Shown: positions 8,251 through 19,040, counted from the stretch's first letter. The stretch is 35,566 nucleotides of DNA from Pseudopyrenochaeta lycopersici (GCA_003313425.1 NHZP01000148.1:1-35566); one strand, 5' to 3'. Notes: a model not told the origin generated them from the letters alone. A program made the numbers and translations.

Positions 8251-9896
8251 TTGGGATAGAAACGGTGCATCGTGGCTACGCAAGCGTTTCCTGTCTCCTG
8301 GGCTTGGCAATCATGCTTTTTTAGCTTTGGAGATTCTGTCTCATAGTACATCAGGAAGTCTGTCTTGTAGTATAAACTGAAGAACCATTATGATTAAGGC
8401 TAGATAAGCGGCTTGATTTGCAGCATCTTTCAACTGTCCTTGCTGCTGGCTGCTGCTACAGGAATCCGCACTACTGTAGCTAAGCAGAGCTGTCTAGCTA
8501 ATTCGAATGACAAGACTGAGAAGGTGTTGTGTGCTGTGATAACCGCCGTGGCGTGGCCGCACATTTAAGATTAATTCCTCGCACAGCTGATACTGGCACG
8601 TGTTCACGGCACTGCTTGGCTAACAAGAAAATTCCTATCTCCGCATTCAAGTTGTTACTGGCTGCTTCCTTCTCTATCCCTGTCTCCGTGAACTCACTAG
8701 GCTCCATGTAGCGCGGAAGCATTGTCTTGAATAACCAGACTCTGCAAATGGAGATGCAGATACTGTACAAGACGCTTCCTACAAAGACTTTCATATTACT
8801 TCACGGCCGGACGCTTGGCAAGCAAGCGTTAGTGATCAATTCGAGCCACTTTCGCACGCCTATGCGAGCTTGGCCTGATTTAGCTCATCATCTGCTTAGC
8901 GCTACAAGAATTGCTGCGGGGCGCCACGCACAACCAGAAAGATGATGCTGTAGACGAAGATGTTGCTTACTGCTAATTCTCCAAAGCACTAAGATGATGT
9001 CGCTCGCGTGCTAGTTGCTTGGCTCATCGCCACTAAACGATGTACCTGATTACGCTCACCTGTATGGGAATCACGATGTAAAGATGATCGTACAAGCTGT
9101 TTGTCTCGGTCGCATTTGCAGTCTTGCTTTTCTGCACGTCGCACAACTTTCCTTATCAAGCATATCTGCCTCGCGTAATACAGGCTTTACCTCTTCAGCT
9201 CTAGCTCGGTACACCTTCCCTACGCCGTGGAGAACGGACAAAGCGTCGACGAAGGAGCTCGTATTTTTTGTGTTTTGTGGCTAAAATTTAAGTCAACTTG
9301 CAGCAACCTCAACAAAATAGCTATAGTATATTTTAAAATAAGGATTATTTAACACTATTAAGCACTATCTTAAGAGTCTATATTGCAGGTTTTAGAGTAC
9401 TTGCTTATAATCTGTTGTTGTTCTGGTGGGTTGCGCGTAATAGGTTTGGGGGGGCCAGTGCTTAAAAAATACGAGCTCCTTCGTAGCTCTGGTCAGCCAC
9501 TTCAACCCCTCAACTGTCTGCCAAGGGTTGTTGGAATGCACAAAGTGACGTGCGCCGTGGTCTTGCTGCTTCAGTGTTCAACGTTTGGTAGTCTCATGCA
9601 GTTAGGCTTAAGCCGCTTTGGCATTCATATCTACATTCTACCATTTAGAACGAAGCAACCACCTGACCAACGTTTCGTAAGCACATCGCTAAATAGCGCC
9701 TTTGCCTTGTACATGCAGAGCTTGTATTCCGAGAGCGTAGCTAACCTGAACCACAAAAACAAGCAGCAGCCCCGATTAGGTTATCCACCCAGTGACCATC
9801 TTGAGCATGCGTCACTCATCAGCATTGTGGAGGAAGATCATCTGATTGGCTATTGACAGCAGAGGCTTCGTGAGTACTATAAATACATTTGCAGAT
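8251..9896. other. Intergenic with an AT-rich patch, no supportable gene
   Basis: Only short frames of unconvincing composition, including a 98-codon minus frame at 8498-8794 starting with ATG and hydrophobic at its N-terminus but matching nothing I know. 9280-9410 is clearly more AT-rich than its surroundings and could be decayed transposon DNA. A small hairpin GCTACAG...CTGTAGC lies near 8455-8480. Confidence 0.45.
9879..9886 (+). promoter_or_regulatory. TATA-like box before the 2EXR gene
   Basis: TATAAATA. It lies only 11 bp before the ATG at 9897 and 29 bp before the ATG at 9915. If functional, it favours 9915 as the true start. Confidence 0.3.
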
Positions 9897-10721
9897 ATGC
9901 TCGAGGAATTCAGAATGTCCCCTCTGTTTTGGCTCCCACGAGAGCTCCGCGACCAGATTTATATGTATGTGCTCTATGATGCACACGGCCTTCTCTACAA
10001 GCCAGTCAGAGATGGAACCAGCATTCTTTCTCCAAGGTCGGTGAATTTGCCATCTCATAAGAACATACTCGCCTGGCTTCGCCGAGCTTCGCTTAGCCGG
10101 ACCTTTACTCGGCGTACCAAAAATCGAAGAGATCTCAACCAGCTCAAATACGTTTGTAGGCAACTTCATGATGAGACTAAAGGACTGGACTTGCACCAAA
10201 ACCTGGTTATTTTCCAAGATACATGCTCTTGGAATGCCATTGAGCAGTGTGCATCTCTCTTTCGTCGCTGGCCTATGCTTCGCCAAGTGGCAATCAGGTG
10301 TTCTCTAAAGACTTTCGCACGCGAGTTTGGCAAGAGTAAGCTATCAGCCATCGTGAAGCACTGTATGGAGAATGCCGACGTCTCTGTGAGGGTCCACATA
10401 CCTTACTGGTCCCAAGCCGACCCAAATTTCGTACTGCGGGGTCTTGCCTACCTGCTGACACTTCGAAAAGACGCACGCCTCATCGCACAGCTGGCTCAGG
10501 CAACTTCGGTATCCTATCTCTCAGACTCGGAAATCGAGCTAGTCACGACGAATGCGCAGATGCCGTGCAATCTCCGATGGTATCCTTGGGAAGAGGAGTT
10601 CGACCGGTTGTTGTTAGATCGCAATGCTCGCGAGCATCCTTTGCTCAGCCTGCCATCAGCGCAGGCGGCGGTTGGAGGTTTGGAGGAACTGGCGGCAGGT
10701 TGGTTCAGATATGGACTGTAG
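9897..10721 (+). CDS. 2EXR-type (F-box-like) fungal protein
   Basis: 274 residues from ATG 9897, or 268 from the ATG at 9915, which looks equally good because its MSPLFWLPREL aligns with MTASPLERLPREL of the paralogue near 24.8 kb. The N-terminal LPRELRDQIYMYVL is the 2EXR signature found in large fungal families of unknown role. Conserved later blocks are LKYVCRQLHDETKGLDL and VHIPYWSQADPNFVLRGLAYL, both shared with the broken minus-strand copy at 24132-24825. No intron is needed. No signal peptide or membrane segment. The family is expanded in Dothideomycetes and may be adaptor-like, but no biochemical function should be assumed. Confidence 0.78.
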   Translation: MLEEFRMSPLFWLPRELRDQIYMYVLYDAHGLLYKPVRDGTSILSPRSVNLPSHKNILAWLRRASLSRTFTRRTKNRRDLNQLKYVCRQLHDETKGLDLHQNLVIFQDTCSWNAIEQCASLFRRWPMLRQVAIRCSLKTFAREFGKSKLSAIVKHCMENADVSVRVHIPYWSQADPNFVLRGLAYLLTLRKDARLIAQLAQATSVSYLSDSEIELVTTNAQMPCNLRWYPWEEEFDRLLLDRNAREHPLLSLPSAQAAVGGLEELAAGWFRYGL

Positions 10722-11867
10722 AGCGGGATACAGCCAGCTCAATAGTGGCGGACAGTCCTTTCTGGCGCTGCTAATTGCAAGCTAGATAGCTCTATGGCTG
10801 ATGAAGGACACCAGCGTTTCGATAGAGCTAGATGCTTATGCCAAATGCGTTCCTAGCCTGGCTCTACTCACTCTTCCGTATTCGTATTACTTTTGTGGTC
10901 GTGCGTGTGGCAGCTGACGCACATAGACTGCCTGAGATGTGTGTTTTTGCATCCACAGTTCATCAAGCGACTGTCTTGCCAAGCGGATACGAAGACTGCT
11001 ACTATATCCAAATCATAACGCTCCTTCTCGAAGCGGCAAAGGTTGATTGCCAGTTGAATCTTGCTAGCTCTGGAAATGATTGAATCACAATGATCCAGCT
11101 CGAATTGTTATTTCCAGAATCATTACAGCACCACCCCTAGACTTACGCTCTTAGAGCAATTTGTATGTCCGCATGATTGCATGGATACAACGGCAATAGC
11201 CATTCCATGAGAAATATAGCCTCAGAGACGTGGTATCGATACTCGAAATATGAGAGATCAGCCCATGATGAATGGAGACCACGTCAATTATGAGCGTAGA
11301 TCATTCCACATAGCAAACATGGGACTGGAAGGAGGCGTATTGTGTTCAGCGTTGAAAGTCGAGGCACAACCACCTGATCTGTGCATAAAACTTGGAGCAC
11401 ATGCGCTCGTCATTGCCACGGCACAATTTTGGTTGCTTCGAAATGGCCCTCGGGTGAGTTGGTAGACACATAAGCGACATCCAGTGTGAGTCTAATCAGG
11501 TAGCGAAACGATACTGGAAGAATCTCCAAATTTGCTAGTGGTCAAGTTTAACCGCCTCAGCCTTCTCTAAATGAGAGCTGCTGCGAAATCAGCGCCTTGT
11601 GTGACAGAATGCATCATGGCTTGGTGGAATAGTTGCCCGGCACCTGGTTGCACCACGATCAATGCCTGACTCCTAGAGCTCTGCTTACGTGGGGTACAAA
11701 TGCTAGAGGTTTCGATAGCTTTCGTCTGACATTATGAAGTAATTAGTCTTATTGCAGGTAGTAGCTGTGGTTGGTCACGAGAATTCGATGTTTTGGGCAG
11801 AGTGCATAAAGTTGTATATTCAGTAGCATTCGTTTCACGAGGGCGGCTCACCAACGCTTTACACAGC
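10722..11867. other. Intergenic, no supportable gene
   Basis: Short frames only. The frame of the Pot1-like gene stays open a little upstream of its ATG, but without another ATG. A TTATTGCAG at 11749-11757 could act as a splice acceptor for an unseen upstream exon. Confidence 0.4.
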
Positions 11868-12671
11868 ATGAATGAAGTACGCATCTCTGCCCTTCGCCCA
11901 GGTCTACCTGCACTTGGATCAAAATGTATCAAAGCCACAGTCACTCTGATTTGGCCATACTCGTCTTCAACATGCCGATTCGCGCTATTACTCGCTGAGC
12001 CTGACTTCAGGTTGCGCCGAAAGAACGGCCAGGCCAGAGCTTGCTTTTCAGGGCCGAGCGCAAAAGCTCTTGCGTCGACGGGCATCGGAATAGGAGACAA
12101 TATTATATTGAACCTGCAGGGTGCGGAATTTGTACAGGAAGGAGTGGTTGACGTTCCAGGGAAGAGCATAGGCTGGGAGCTTCTATACACGACGACCGTC
12201 ATTGTTCAAATTTTTCGCAACGACAGCGCGCTCGCAGATCTTGCAATCGTCAATGCCGCGCCAACGCCTGCGTCACAGTCGCCCTCTCGCCGAGAAGCTG
12301 TGGCAGATCCGAGTCCTGTTAGACAATGGTCCGCTCCCGCCTTCTTCAAGCGATTACGACTCTCGGAGGGACCCTTTTTCGGTGACCCGCACGTTACATC
12401 GGTGCACAGGGGTGAGAGCTCGGCCAGGAACCGGCGGCGGAAGCATTATGGAGACCGGAAAGCTTGGACCTACAACGCGAGGACTCTGTCTCCCGACGAA
12501 TACAGTGACATAGATGATGACTTTAACATCGACCAGGTGTCGCCGCTATCGCTCAGTCGTGCGACATCCATGTGGGACACGCTAAGCTCTCCCCCAGAAA
12601 CTGCTCCGCTCTCAGTTGCAGCAGGCCGCCTTGATGACCTAGAGGACAAGGAAGGGCGGTCATTTGCGTGA
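11868..12671 (+). CDS. Pot1-like telomeric ssDNA-binding OB-fold protein, truncated
   Basis: 267 residues from ATG 11868. Residues about 20-130 form the OB fold of the fungal Pot1/Cdc13-type telomere end-binding family: IKATVTLIWPYSSST, FALLLAEPDFRLRRKNGQ, SAKALASTGIGIGDN and GAEFVQEGVVDVPGKSIGWELLYT are the recognisable blocks. Such proteins bind the G-rich telomere overhang. The rest is disordered and Ser/Pro-rich (SPVRQWSAPAFFKRLRLSEGP). Family members are much longer with further C-terminal regions; here TGA at 12669-12671 ends the frame, yet the same frame then stays open for 62 more codons of protein-like sequence to 12860. Probably a decaying or truncated duplicate rather than the working telomere protein. 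The upstream TTG-initiated extension to 11793 was not used because the ATG fits the family start. Confidence 0.8.
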   Translation: MNEVRISALRPGLPALGSKCIKATVTLIWPYSSSTCRFALLLAEPDFRLRRKNGQARACFSGPSAKALASTGIGIGDNIILNLQGAEFVQEGVVDVPGKSIGWELLYTTTVIVQIFRNDSALADLAIVNAAPTPASQSPSRREAVADPSPVRQWSAPAFFKRLRLSEGPFFGDPHVTSVHRGESSARNRRRKHYGDRKAWTYNARTLSPDEYSDIDDDFNIDQVSPLSLSRATSMWDTLSSPPETAPLSVAAGRLDDLEDKEGRSFA

Positions 12672-12860
12672 GCGGAAGGGCCTGCACTCTCCGAGGTCTG
12701 CCGCACTGCGGAGCAGAAGACCGCATACGATGCTAAATCGGAATCACACGGGATTTTGCACAATGCCGATCGTAATGAACTAGATGCTGGACCAGACGAT
12801 TTGACTCCGTTCAATCTGCAGTATGCTGATGGGGGCGATACAGAGGTTGGCACGGGATGA
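12672..12860 (+). pseudogene. In-frame continuation of the Pot1-like gene after TGA
   Basis: Sixty-two open codons directly follow the TGA in the same frame and end at TGA 12858-12860. The composition (acidic, Ala/Asp/Glu-rich, beginning AEGPALSEVCRTAEQ) fits the disordered part that precedes it. A single CGA to TGA change would explain the stop. Confidence 0.5.
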
Positions 12861-13295
12861 ATCACCAAAGAAGAAATCTTTTCAAATGAGACAAAATGCG
12901 GCGGTATAAGCATGTAAATATCAATATCAAGATGTGTGCACATATGTCATAAACTCAAGTTAACCATAAGCCACTAATCTCTGTTAGCAATTCCTCAATC
13001 ACTGTACCAAGGTTAGCATCAGCGAGACAAATTTAGCATGGCAAACATCATGAAGACTTGAGAGAGATTTGTTTTTGCGTCGTGTCCAATCATAGGACAG
13101 CTTATTTGGGGATACGGACTCACAACCCCGTACGCTTCGCATAGAGGAGTTACATGTTGCTCATCCACAGCCATGATAATTGCTCTTCCTCTCCGCAGTT
13201 GCTCTATTTACAAGCGGAGGTAGCTCAGCCACTACACGCTCGACCACTTCTGCCCCTAAGCCCATCTCGGACGTTATGACAAGCTGTCAAGTAGT
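12861..13295. other. Intergenic, nothing seen
   Basis: No frame with protein-like composition and no repeat or RNA gene recognised. It holds the 3' ends of the two convergent neighbours. Confidence 0.45.
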
Positions 13296-13742
13296 TCAAG
13301 CCGCCTTCGAGGTGGCAGAGTCGCTAGTAGGCAAGCTTTCAATCTGATCCGCCAACTCTGCTCTGTGCCCCCGGTTTTCCTTCGCAGCTGCTTCATCATT
13401 CATACTGCTCATAAGTACAGCGTACATATCGCTTAGATCATACCCATCATCCGAGCCGTCTGTAAGGTCGTGGTGGAGGTCAGAGCTGACGCTTATATCA
13501 TCGTCTTCGCTTGAGTCGTCTTGCGGGACAAACTCATCTTCGGAACCACTAGTCTCATCCTGAACGATGAAAAGCCGGTCTTCGTCATCTTCGCTCCCGT
13601 CAGTGCTGCTTTCGTCTATCGCCAGCTCGTCGACGCCTTCAGGGCTCTCGATGAAGAACTCCTTGTAGCGCATGACCTTGCATTGGCGGGCAAGAGTGCT
13701 GTGACCAAGTTGCACATTTGACTCGCTCGTCGGTGTGGACAT
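13296..13742 (-). CDS. Small acidic Ser/Asp-rich hypothetical protein
   Basis: 148 residues from ATG 13742. The central part (about 35-105) is a long run of Ser, Asp and Glu (TDGSEDDEDRLF, SGSEDEFVPQDDSSEDDD), typical of casein-kinase-2-like phosphorylation targets and of acidic nuclear or chromatin proteins. No folded domain is recognisable. A TATAAG on the minus strand at 13841-13846 lies about 100 bp upstream, supporting a real promoter. It could be one exon of a longer gene, but I could not find a convincing partner exon. Function unknown. Confidence 0.5.
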   Translation of the reverse strand: MSTPTSESNVQLGHSTLARQCKVMRYKEFFIESPEGVDELAIDESSTDGSEDDEDRLFIVQDETSGSEDEFVPQDDSSEDDDISVSSDLHHDLTDGSDDGYDLSDMYAVLMSSMNDEAAAKENRGHRAELADQIESLPTSDSATSKAA

Positions 13743-14365
13743 GCTTGTAAGAAATTGCGATTACGCTCAAAGGGCACAGCCTGAATGCGGGTATGTAAAC
13801 GGTAATACATGGGCGCCCAGTTCTGATCAAGTATGGCAGGCTTATATGGATCGCAGCCTTGAACATCCATCATTGAAACGATAGCAAGGTGTAAGTTATT
13901 GGCGCGTTCTGTGACTCAGTCATCAGTATGGCGTAGGATCGTGTAAGCAAATGGGCAACAAGCATACTTCGTAAGACATCCTTCAAGACCTTCGATATCT
14001 CCGCAAATACGCCACGTAAGCAGAGATAGTGAGAAACAAAAGAATTTTATCTTGGTGATGACAATTGTCGCAGGTGATTGTGCACGTTTAGGTAGCGCAA
14101 CTTGGTTTGCAGCTGCTGATGTTCTGACACTCTACGTTCGCAAAGTCACGAAGCTGCATAGCTTTCACTCGTGGGTCCGCTACACCAGTGAAGCACCAGG
14201 AAAACGCTGCCATGACTAACGTGCTTCCAATAAGCATAGCTCAGCCTTGAAGTACTTGAAAGGAATCGACGCACTTGCAGCACCTTCAAATAGCACTGAT
14301 AGCTGCTCGCCTACTTGCAGTTTCATGCTCTATCCATTTAGGCATCCAAACACTTGTCCGAAGAT
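13743..14365. other. Divergent intergenic region
   Basis: Separates the minus acidic gene and the plus coiled-coil gene. It contains TATAAG (minus strand, 13841-13846). A possible acceptor CATTTAG at 14335-14341 would allow an earlier exon of the coiled-coil gene, for which I see no clear candidate. Confidence 0.35.
13841..13846 (-). promoter_or_regulatory. TATA-like box of the acidic gene
   Basis: TATAAG on the minus strand, about 100 bp upstream of ATG 13742. Confidence 0.35.
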
Positions 14366-15222
14366 ATGGCCAGCGCCTCCGACAAATCACACTCCGTGGC
14401 AACTCGGTTCGAACAAGGAGAAAAAAACACTGAAAAACAGCTGGCTACAATGCAAGAGAGTATCGTGGAGTCTTTGAAGCGCGAGCTGCAGCCTATACGA
14501 AAATCGCTGCAGGATCTCCATCTGCGTCAACGGTGATTATGCCACTACCCATCTTACAAGCATATACTAAGAAGTACAGGCAAAACAAGTCTCTCGCAGC
14601 AGAACGAGATGTATTGCTTGTCGAGCTTATGAAGATGCTCATGTCATTATGCGAATCTAAGACTCAAAAGGGGGAGTCACCTCAGGCGGTATGTTGTTAC
14701 GTGGGCTAAACCACGACCTCCGCTGATGCGTATTTGCAGCCAGATTCAAATAATGCGAGAATCGAAGATCTACCAACTAAGCTTCAGGATCGTCAAAGCA
14801 TGTTACCATCGACGGAAGAGCAAAGTCAAGATGATCATGAGGGATCACATAAACACAGTCCCATTCACGCATCTACTGCCAGTGAGACGGAGGAGGAACT
14901 AGAGATCTACGAGCCAGGAGAGGTACTCCCAGGCCACATTGACGACGATGTGGCTCAGGAGAATTCTGGATCAGGGACCAAGTACCAAGAAAAGCCCGCT
15001 GACCATACCGCAGCTACTGACATATTAGAGCTAGATGGATGTACAGGAAATTATGCACGGTGCCATGTAAATGCTGCATGGGACGTGCATCTTGCGGATC
15101 GTGAACTATGTGACAAGCCAGCGTTGAAGTGGGTTGGGCATCGGGTGCATGATCAAAGGGTCTCGGGTGGGGTAGACACTCCGAAGAAGAAGCGGCGGAG
15201 GACAGACAACATCGTTCGCTAA
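14366..15222 (+). CDS. Three-exon hypothetical protein: coiled coil plus basic nuclear-signal-like tail
   Basis: Exons 14366-14532, 14580-14688 and 14740-15222; introns of 47 bp (GTGATT...TACAG with a TACTAAG branch site) and 51 bp (GTATGT...TTGCAG). The spliced frame is continuous and gives 252 residues. The first third is a predicted coiled coil (EKQLATMQESIVESLKREL, continuing to AAERDVLLVELMKMLMSLCE across the first splice). The middle is acidic and disordered (ETEEELEIYEPGEV). The last residues hold TPKKKRRRTDN, a classic monopartite nuclear localisation signal. That both introns restore frame and keep the coiled-coil pattern is good evidence for a real gene. No known family recognised; a nuclear structural or DNA-associated role is a guess. 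Confidence 0.62.
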
Positions 15223-16107
15223 GCGAACGCCGTGGCTTGGGTGTCGGGTTGGACTGTTGAATAGAACATGAGCAGATCGCAGGCAACAGAATACTCTGTG
15301 TGCATTGTTTCGGATTATGAGTGTAATGGTTCTCAGCATGATAGCGTGACTTCTATGATGCAGTGTTGCTTCTGCGATTTGACTCAGAGAATCGTTGCGC
15401 AGTAATATAGAAGTGAGCCACGACTTTGTCTCCCGTTCACTGCTTGCGAAGCAACATGCATGATGAGATCCTGATCGCAGAGACAATACATCTCATGACG
15501 TTCATGTTGAGTGCGCTGTCACCGATGACCGCTGCAGCTAGCTTAGTGTTCACGAGCCTGATAAGTGTTGTGTTCACTTCTTACGAGACTAGTATGGTCT
15601 GACTCAAACCGCTTCAAAAGTGTGCTGCAATGTGGTTATCAAGCTTTTACTTCCCATATCACTCACTTGACTTGACGTAGTCTCAAATCATCAGCCTTAA
15701 GCGCACCTGCTTAGCATCTTTCTCAAGCCACTTCGTTTCCTCTTATAAGCGCCGCAGTTTCTGTCTATCAGCAACACGGCAGCATGCAATTCTTGTTGGT
15801 TTGAGTACTCAAATACGTGGAACATGTGATGCAATTCTCAATAGACTTGCAATTATCTCTATTTTGAGTTGTCTCCCACTCTTCTATAGAGCGCAACCTG
15901 CTCCTTTATATCTACGGCCTCAACTTCAGCTCTTCGGTCTGGCCGACGGTGAATCCGATATTCTCGGTCTCACCGAAAGTCTAAAATTTCGGTCTCTCCG
16001 ATCAGATATCACCATACTTTCTAGACCTGTCAACAATTCTCACGCAAAGTTTGCGGGTGGTAAAGATCACCTTCTACTCCTACTCACCCCAACCAACGTT
16101 ACACACC
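15223..16107. other. Intergenic and promoter of the hAT-2-disrupted gene
   Basis: No supportable gene. TTTATAT at about 15905 lies near 200 bp before ATG 16108. TTCGGTCT or CTCGGTCT occurs three times (15933-15940, 15963-15970, 15988-15995), and ACCGAAA at 15972-15978 pairs with TTTCGGT to form a 7-bp stem. Whether these are regulatory is unknown. Confidence 0.4.
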
Positions 16108-16402
16108 ATGACCGGATCTAGCAGTCCACAGAAGTGTCAGAAGCATACCTCTCAAGGCTTCACCCACTGTCAGCGACAAGCTGATCGTATCCACCACAAA
16201 CCCAATGTGTCCCCCTCCAGGACCGCGGCAGCGCTAGGCAAGTCGTACCAGTCTGCGAAGTATTCGATGGGCGCAACACCGACAACATCATCCAATACGA
16301 CGCGCACCGCATCCAAAAGAGTGTTGCCTTACGCTCCACGGAACGTCGACGGCGACCAGAGCAGGATACACAGCTACCTGCACTCCTGTGGCGCAATATA
16401 TC

Positions 16403-16410
16403 TCTTAGAG
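16403..16410. repeat. hAT-2 target-site duplication, left copy
   Basis: TCTTAGAG, identical to 19245-19252, within the host reading frame. Confidence 0.93.
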
Positions 16411-16439
16411 CATACATGGGCAAACCGATATCGATATTT
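16411..16439 (+). repeat. hAT-2 left terminal inverted repeat
   Basis: Begins CATACATGGGCAAAC; 28 of 29 bases match the reverse complement of 19216-19244, the difference being C versus T at the sixteenth base. Confidence 0.95.
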
Positions 16440-16517
16440 TTTTTAGGGTTTTATATCGATATCGATATAAGGCAAACTGAAAATATCGATATCGATATTA
16501 TCATCGATATCGATATA
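16426..16517. repeat. Left subterminal ATCGATAT palindromic repeats of hAT-2
   Basis: TATCGATATCGATA-type words, self-complementary, occur four times in about 90 bp. A matching cluster lies near the right end (19121-19228). Probable transposase binding sites by analogy with other hAT elements. Confidence 0.8.
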
Positions 16518-16555
16518 AGCTTTATACATTAATTAGCTAGCTAACAGTCCTTAAA

Positions 16556-18837
16556 CTACCTTATCTCCTTAATTATCTCATCAGTAAAGCCCTGAATAGC
16601 TTTATCGTCGTCTGGTTCAAGCGGAAAACCCATTCCAGACTTAGATGACGGCGTAATTAATCCCTGATGAAGCCAACTACCTATACACTCAATTTTCTCG
16701 ATATTAGCACACGACAGCCTGAGTCGATCCCATGTACAGGTCCTTCTCGCACCTGAAAACACCCTCTCTGCCTCTGCAGATTCCGCAGGGATTGAGAGTA
16801 TCGCAATAGCCATACAATGGAGCCTCGGATATCGACGTCTCTGATCCTCATGACACCACCATTCTAGAGGCGTACAGGGTATTTGTATAGGCGAAGCCTC
16901 AATAAAGACTTTAAAATCATCGTCGTCTGCAGTCTCTGCTATCACGGCTAACTCGCGGCGTAGGCGATCGAGCGCATTTGAGTCACGCCGTTGACGCTTT
17001 GGCAGTGGAGCTTCCTCTGAAATAGGGATTGAGATTATTTTATAATCCTCCTCCCAAATTGTATTAGCTTGCGCAATTGCTGGATCCACCCACTCTTGTA
17101 ACCAGTTCTTCTTAATGTAGGTGGACCGCTTTGAGGGATCGAGAAGGAGGGCCGCAGCGTATACAGGCGCGTCGTCTGTGAGGGCGTAATACTTATTAAG
17201 GATAAACCAACCCATCTCGATGGCGTGGAGCATCCGATTATCATAAGTATCTGGTGCTTCGTACAGCTTCTAGTTATTTATTAGTAAAGATATGTAATAA
17301 GATATCTACTTTACCTTCTGTTGTTCGTAGTGATGGAGGAGAACGTCCATTAATTCAAGACTCTGTCCGATAGATGACTTGTCCGTCTGTGCATACAGAG
17401 TCGCACCTGCGAACGGTTGTAAAAACTTGCGTATTTTACTAAGAATATCCCAATCCTCAGTAGTGAGCTTAATACCATCAAGCTCGTGATCGTGATCAAC
17501 CATAAAGACCTTAATAGCACTCTGTTTCCGCAGTGCTTTATCAATAAACATATACCACGATGACCACCGTGTCATGTTGTCGATTCCTAGCTGTAGACCT
17601 ACAGCAATCATCCAGTCCTTATCGCGTTGTGATGAACGATGTAGCCAGATACCCAGATCATGAAGCTGTTCGAGTGCAGGTAATCGGCCTATACCAGAAA
17701 ATTCTTGACGTTAAGTGCCAGTTTTCAGTGTTGCTCTCCAGGTCTTTCGGCCGCCAGCCTCGTCTATCGATCCATTAGAACTTAACGTTAGGGAAAACTT
17801 AGTAAAAAGTTCTTCCCCATCGACCTCCTCTACTATCTGTAGCGCAGCGATAAGAGCTTGTTTGGAAGACGCGAGAAGGAAGGCTTGAAGCGAAAGATTG
17901 ATGATATGGGCAAGGCATCGTACGCGGCGTCGTTTAGGATCAAATTTTACCTATATGGGATTAGCTAGGTTACTAGAAAACGTGGTAAATTAACCTGGTG
18001 CTCTTCAAGTAATCGGGATGCTAAAGATTCCAGGCAAGTATCGTTCGACGTCGCGTTATCGCCTGTGTGCCAGCCAACGTTTGACGTGATGTCGTACTGT
18101 TTGAGAACCCCATAAAGTAGGTCTGCTTGAGATGCCCCAGAGTGATCTCCGGGTAACTCAATTAGACCTAATAAGGCCTTTTGAAGCTTATAGTCATGAT
18201 TGACCCATTGTGCACAGATAGCAAGTAATCCCTTGCGATGTGGTGATGTCCAGATATCTGTTTGTAGGTGTATCGGGCTATTAGCTAGCTTAAGGATATC
18301 TCGAAGCTGATCTCGGTATAGAACATAGTTAGCGGCCATGAGGCGTACGAGAGATCGTCGGGACTTAATGAGATAATCGCTACACTCAGGATTCGCGGCT
18401 AGAAGTAGAGCTTGCATCTCTGGCCACTCAACACAGGTAAATGCTACCCGGCGTCTAGTAATTAGGCCAATCAGTGCTTCCTTGTAGGCATCCCGATTGA
18501 ATGTACGGCGTAGGGACGAGATGGAGGGCAGAAGATGTTGTGATAACGATGTATTTGAGTCGTTTAAACGCTGTTGAGATAGCATAGATGACTTAGATTG
18601 ATGGTGATTGCGATAGTGAGTTATGGCGTTACTTTTAGGGATCTGTGGTCCCCATGCTGCGTGAAATCGACATCTAAATACTGAGGGACCTGAGGTTTTT
18701 CGCTTCTGACTAGGTTTGGGGGATAGATCCTCATTGCGGCCGCGGGTCATGATATCCCAGAAGCCGGGAGGGTATTCGAGATCTATACGGCTAGCAGAGC
18801 TAGATGGAGCGATATTGGATGAGATAGAGGACGACAT
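16556..18837 (-). CDS. hAT family transposase of hAT-2, three exons, one in-frame stop
   Basis: Exons 17995-18837, 17315-17950 and 16556-17269, with 44-bp (17951-17994) and 45-bp (17270-17314) GT-AG introns that restore frame; 730 codons in total. Motifs: BED-like region about residues 45-80 (FRCRFHAAWG...THYRNHH); first Asp194 (HLQTDIWTSPH); second Asp260 (WHTGDNATSNDT); RCLAHIINLSLQAF after the first splice; TRWSSWYMFIDKAL; and C-terminal IPAESAEAERVFSGARR carrying the third catalytic Glu. A TAA occurs in exon 2 at 17711-17713. It is either a nonsense mutation (CAA to TAA, a RIP-like change) or lies in a further 93-bp in-frame intron starting GTTCTA and ending TATAG, with a CTTAAC branch-like word. 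The donor is weak, so I favour the mutation. Confidence 0.85.
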
Positions 18838-18960
18838 GATGTAATAGTAATGGTAATATATTGGAGTGCAAGAGATGGCACATGTGGATGATAGATGTGA
18901 GGACTGAGTTAATTGAGTAACGAAGGTATCTAGCTATCTCTATATACTACGGAGTAGACT

Positions 18961-19040
18961 AGGCAGTGATGCACTAGTGTAGGCAGTAATACACTAGTGT
19001 AGCAGTGATATACTAGTGTAGGCAGTCGTAGGCTGTGATA
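18961..19040. repeat. 20-bp tandem repeat within hAT-2
   Basis: About 3.5 imperfect units like AGGCAGTGATGCACTAGTGT lie between the transposase ATG and the right subterminal block. They occupy the position of the transposase promoter. Confidence 0.75.

Noticed and set aside
8498..8794. 98-codon minus-strand ATG frame with hydrophobic start
   Set aside because: Composition is not clearly protein-like, no family is recognised and there is no promoter signal.
9870..9894. GTGAGT...TTTGCAG as an intron before the 2EXR gene
   Set aside because: Only 25 bp, too short to splice; it contains the TATAAATA box instead.
12470..12943. Minus-strand 157-codon frame opposite the Pot1-like gene
   Set aside because: Antisense to a recognisable coding sequence; Ser-rich shadow with no domain.
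14400..14420. GGTTCGAACAA, resembling a tRNA B-box
   Set aside because: It lies in the coding exon of the coiled-coil gene, and no A-box or cloverleaf can be formed around it.
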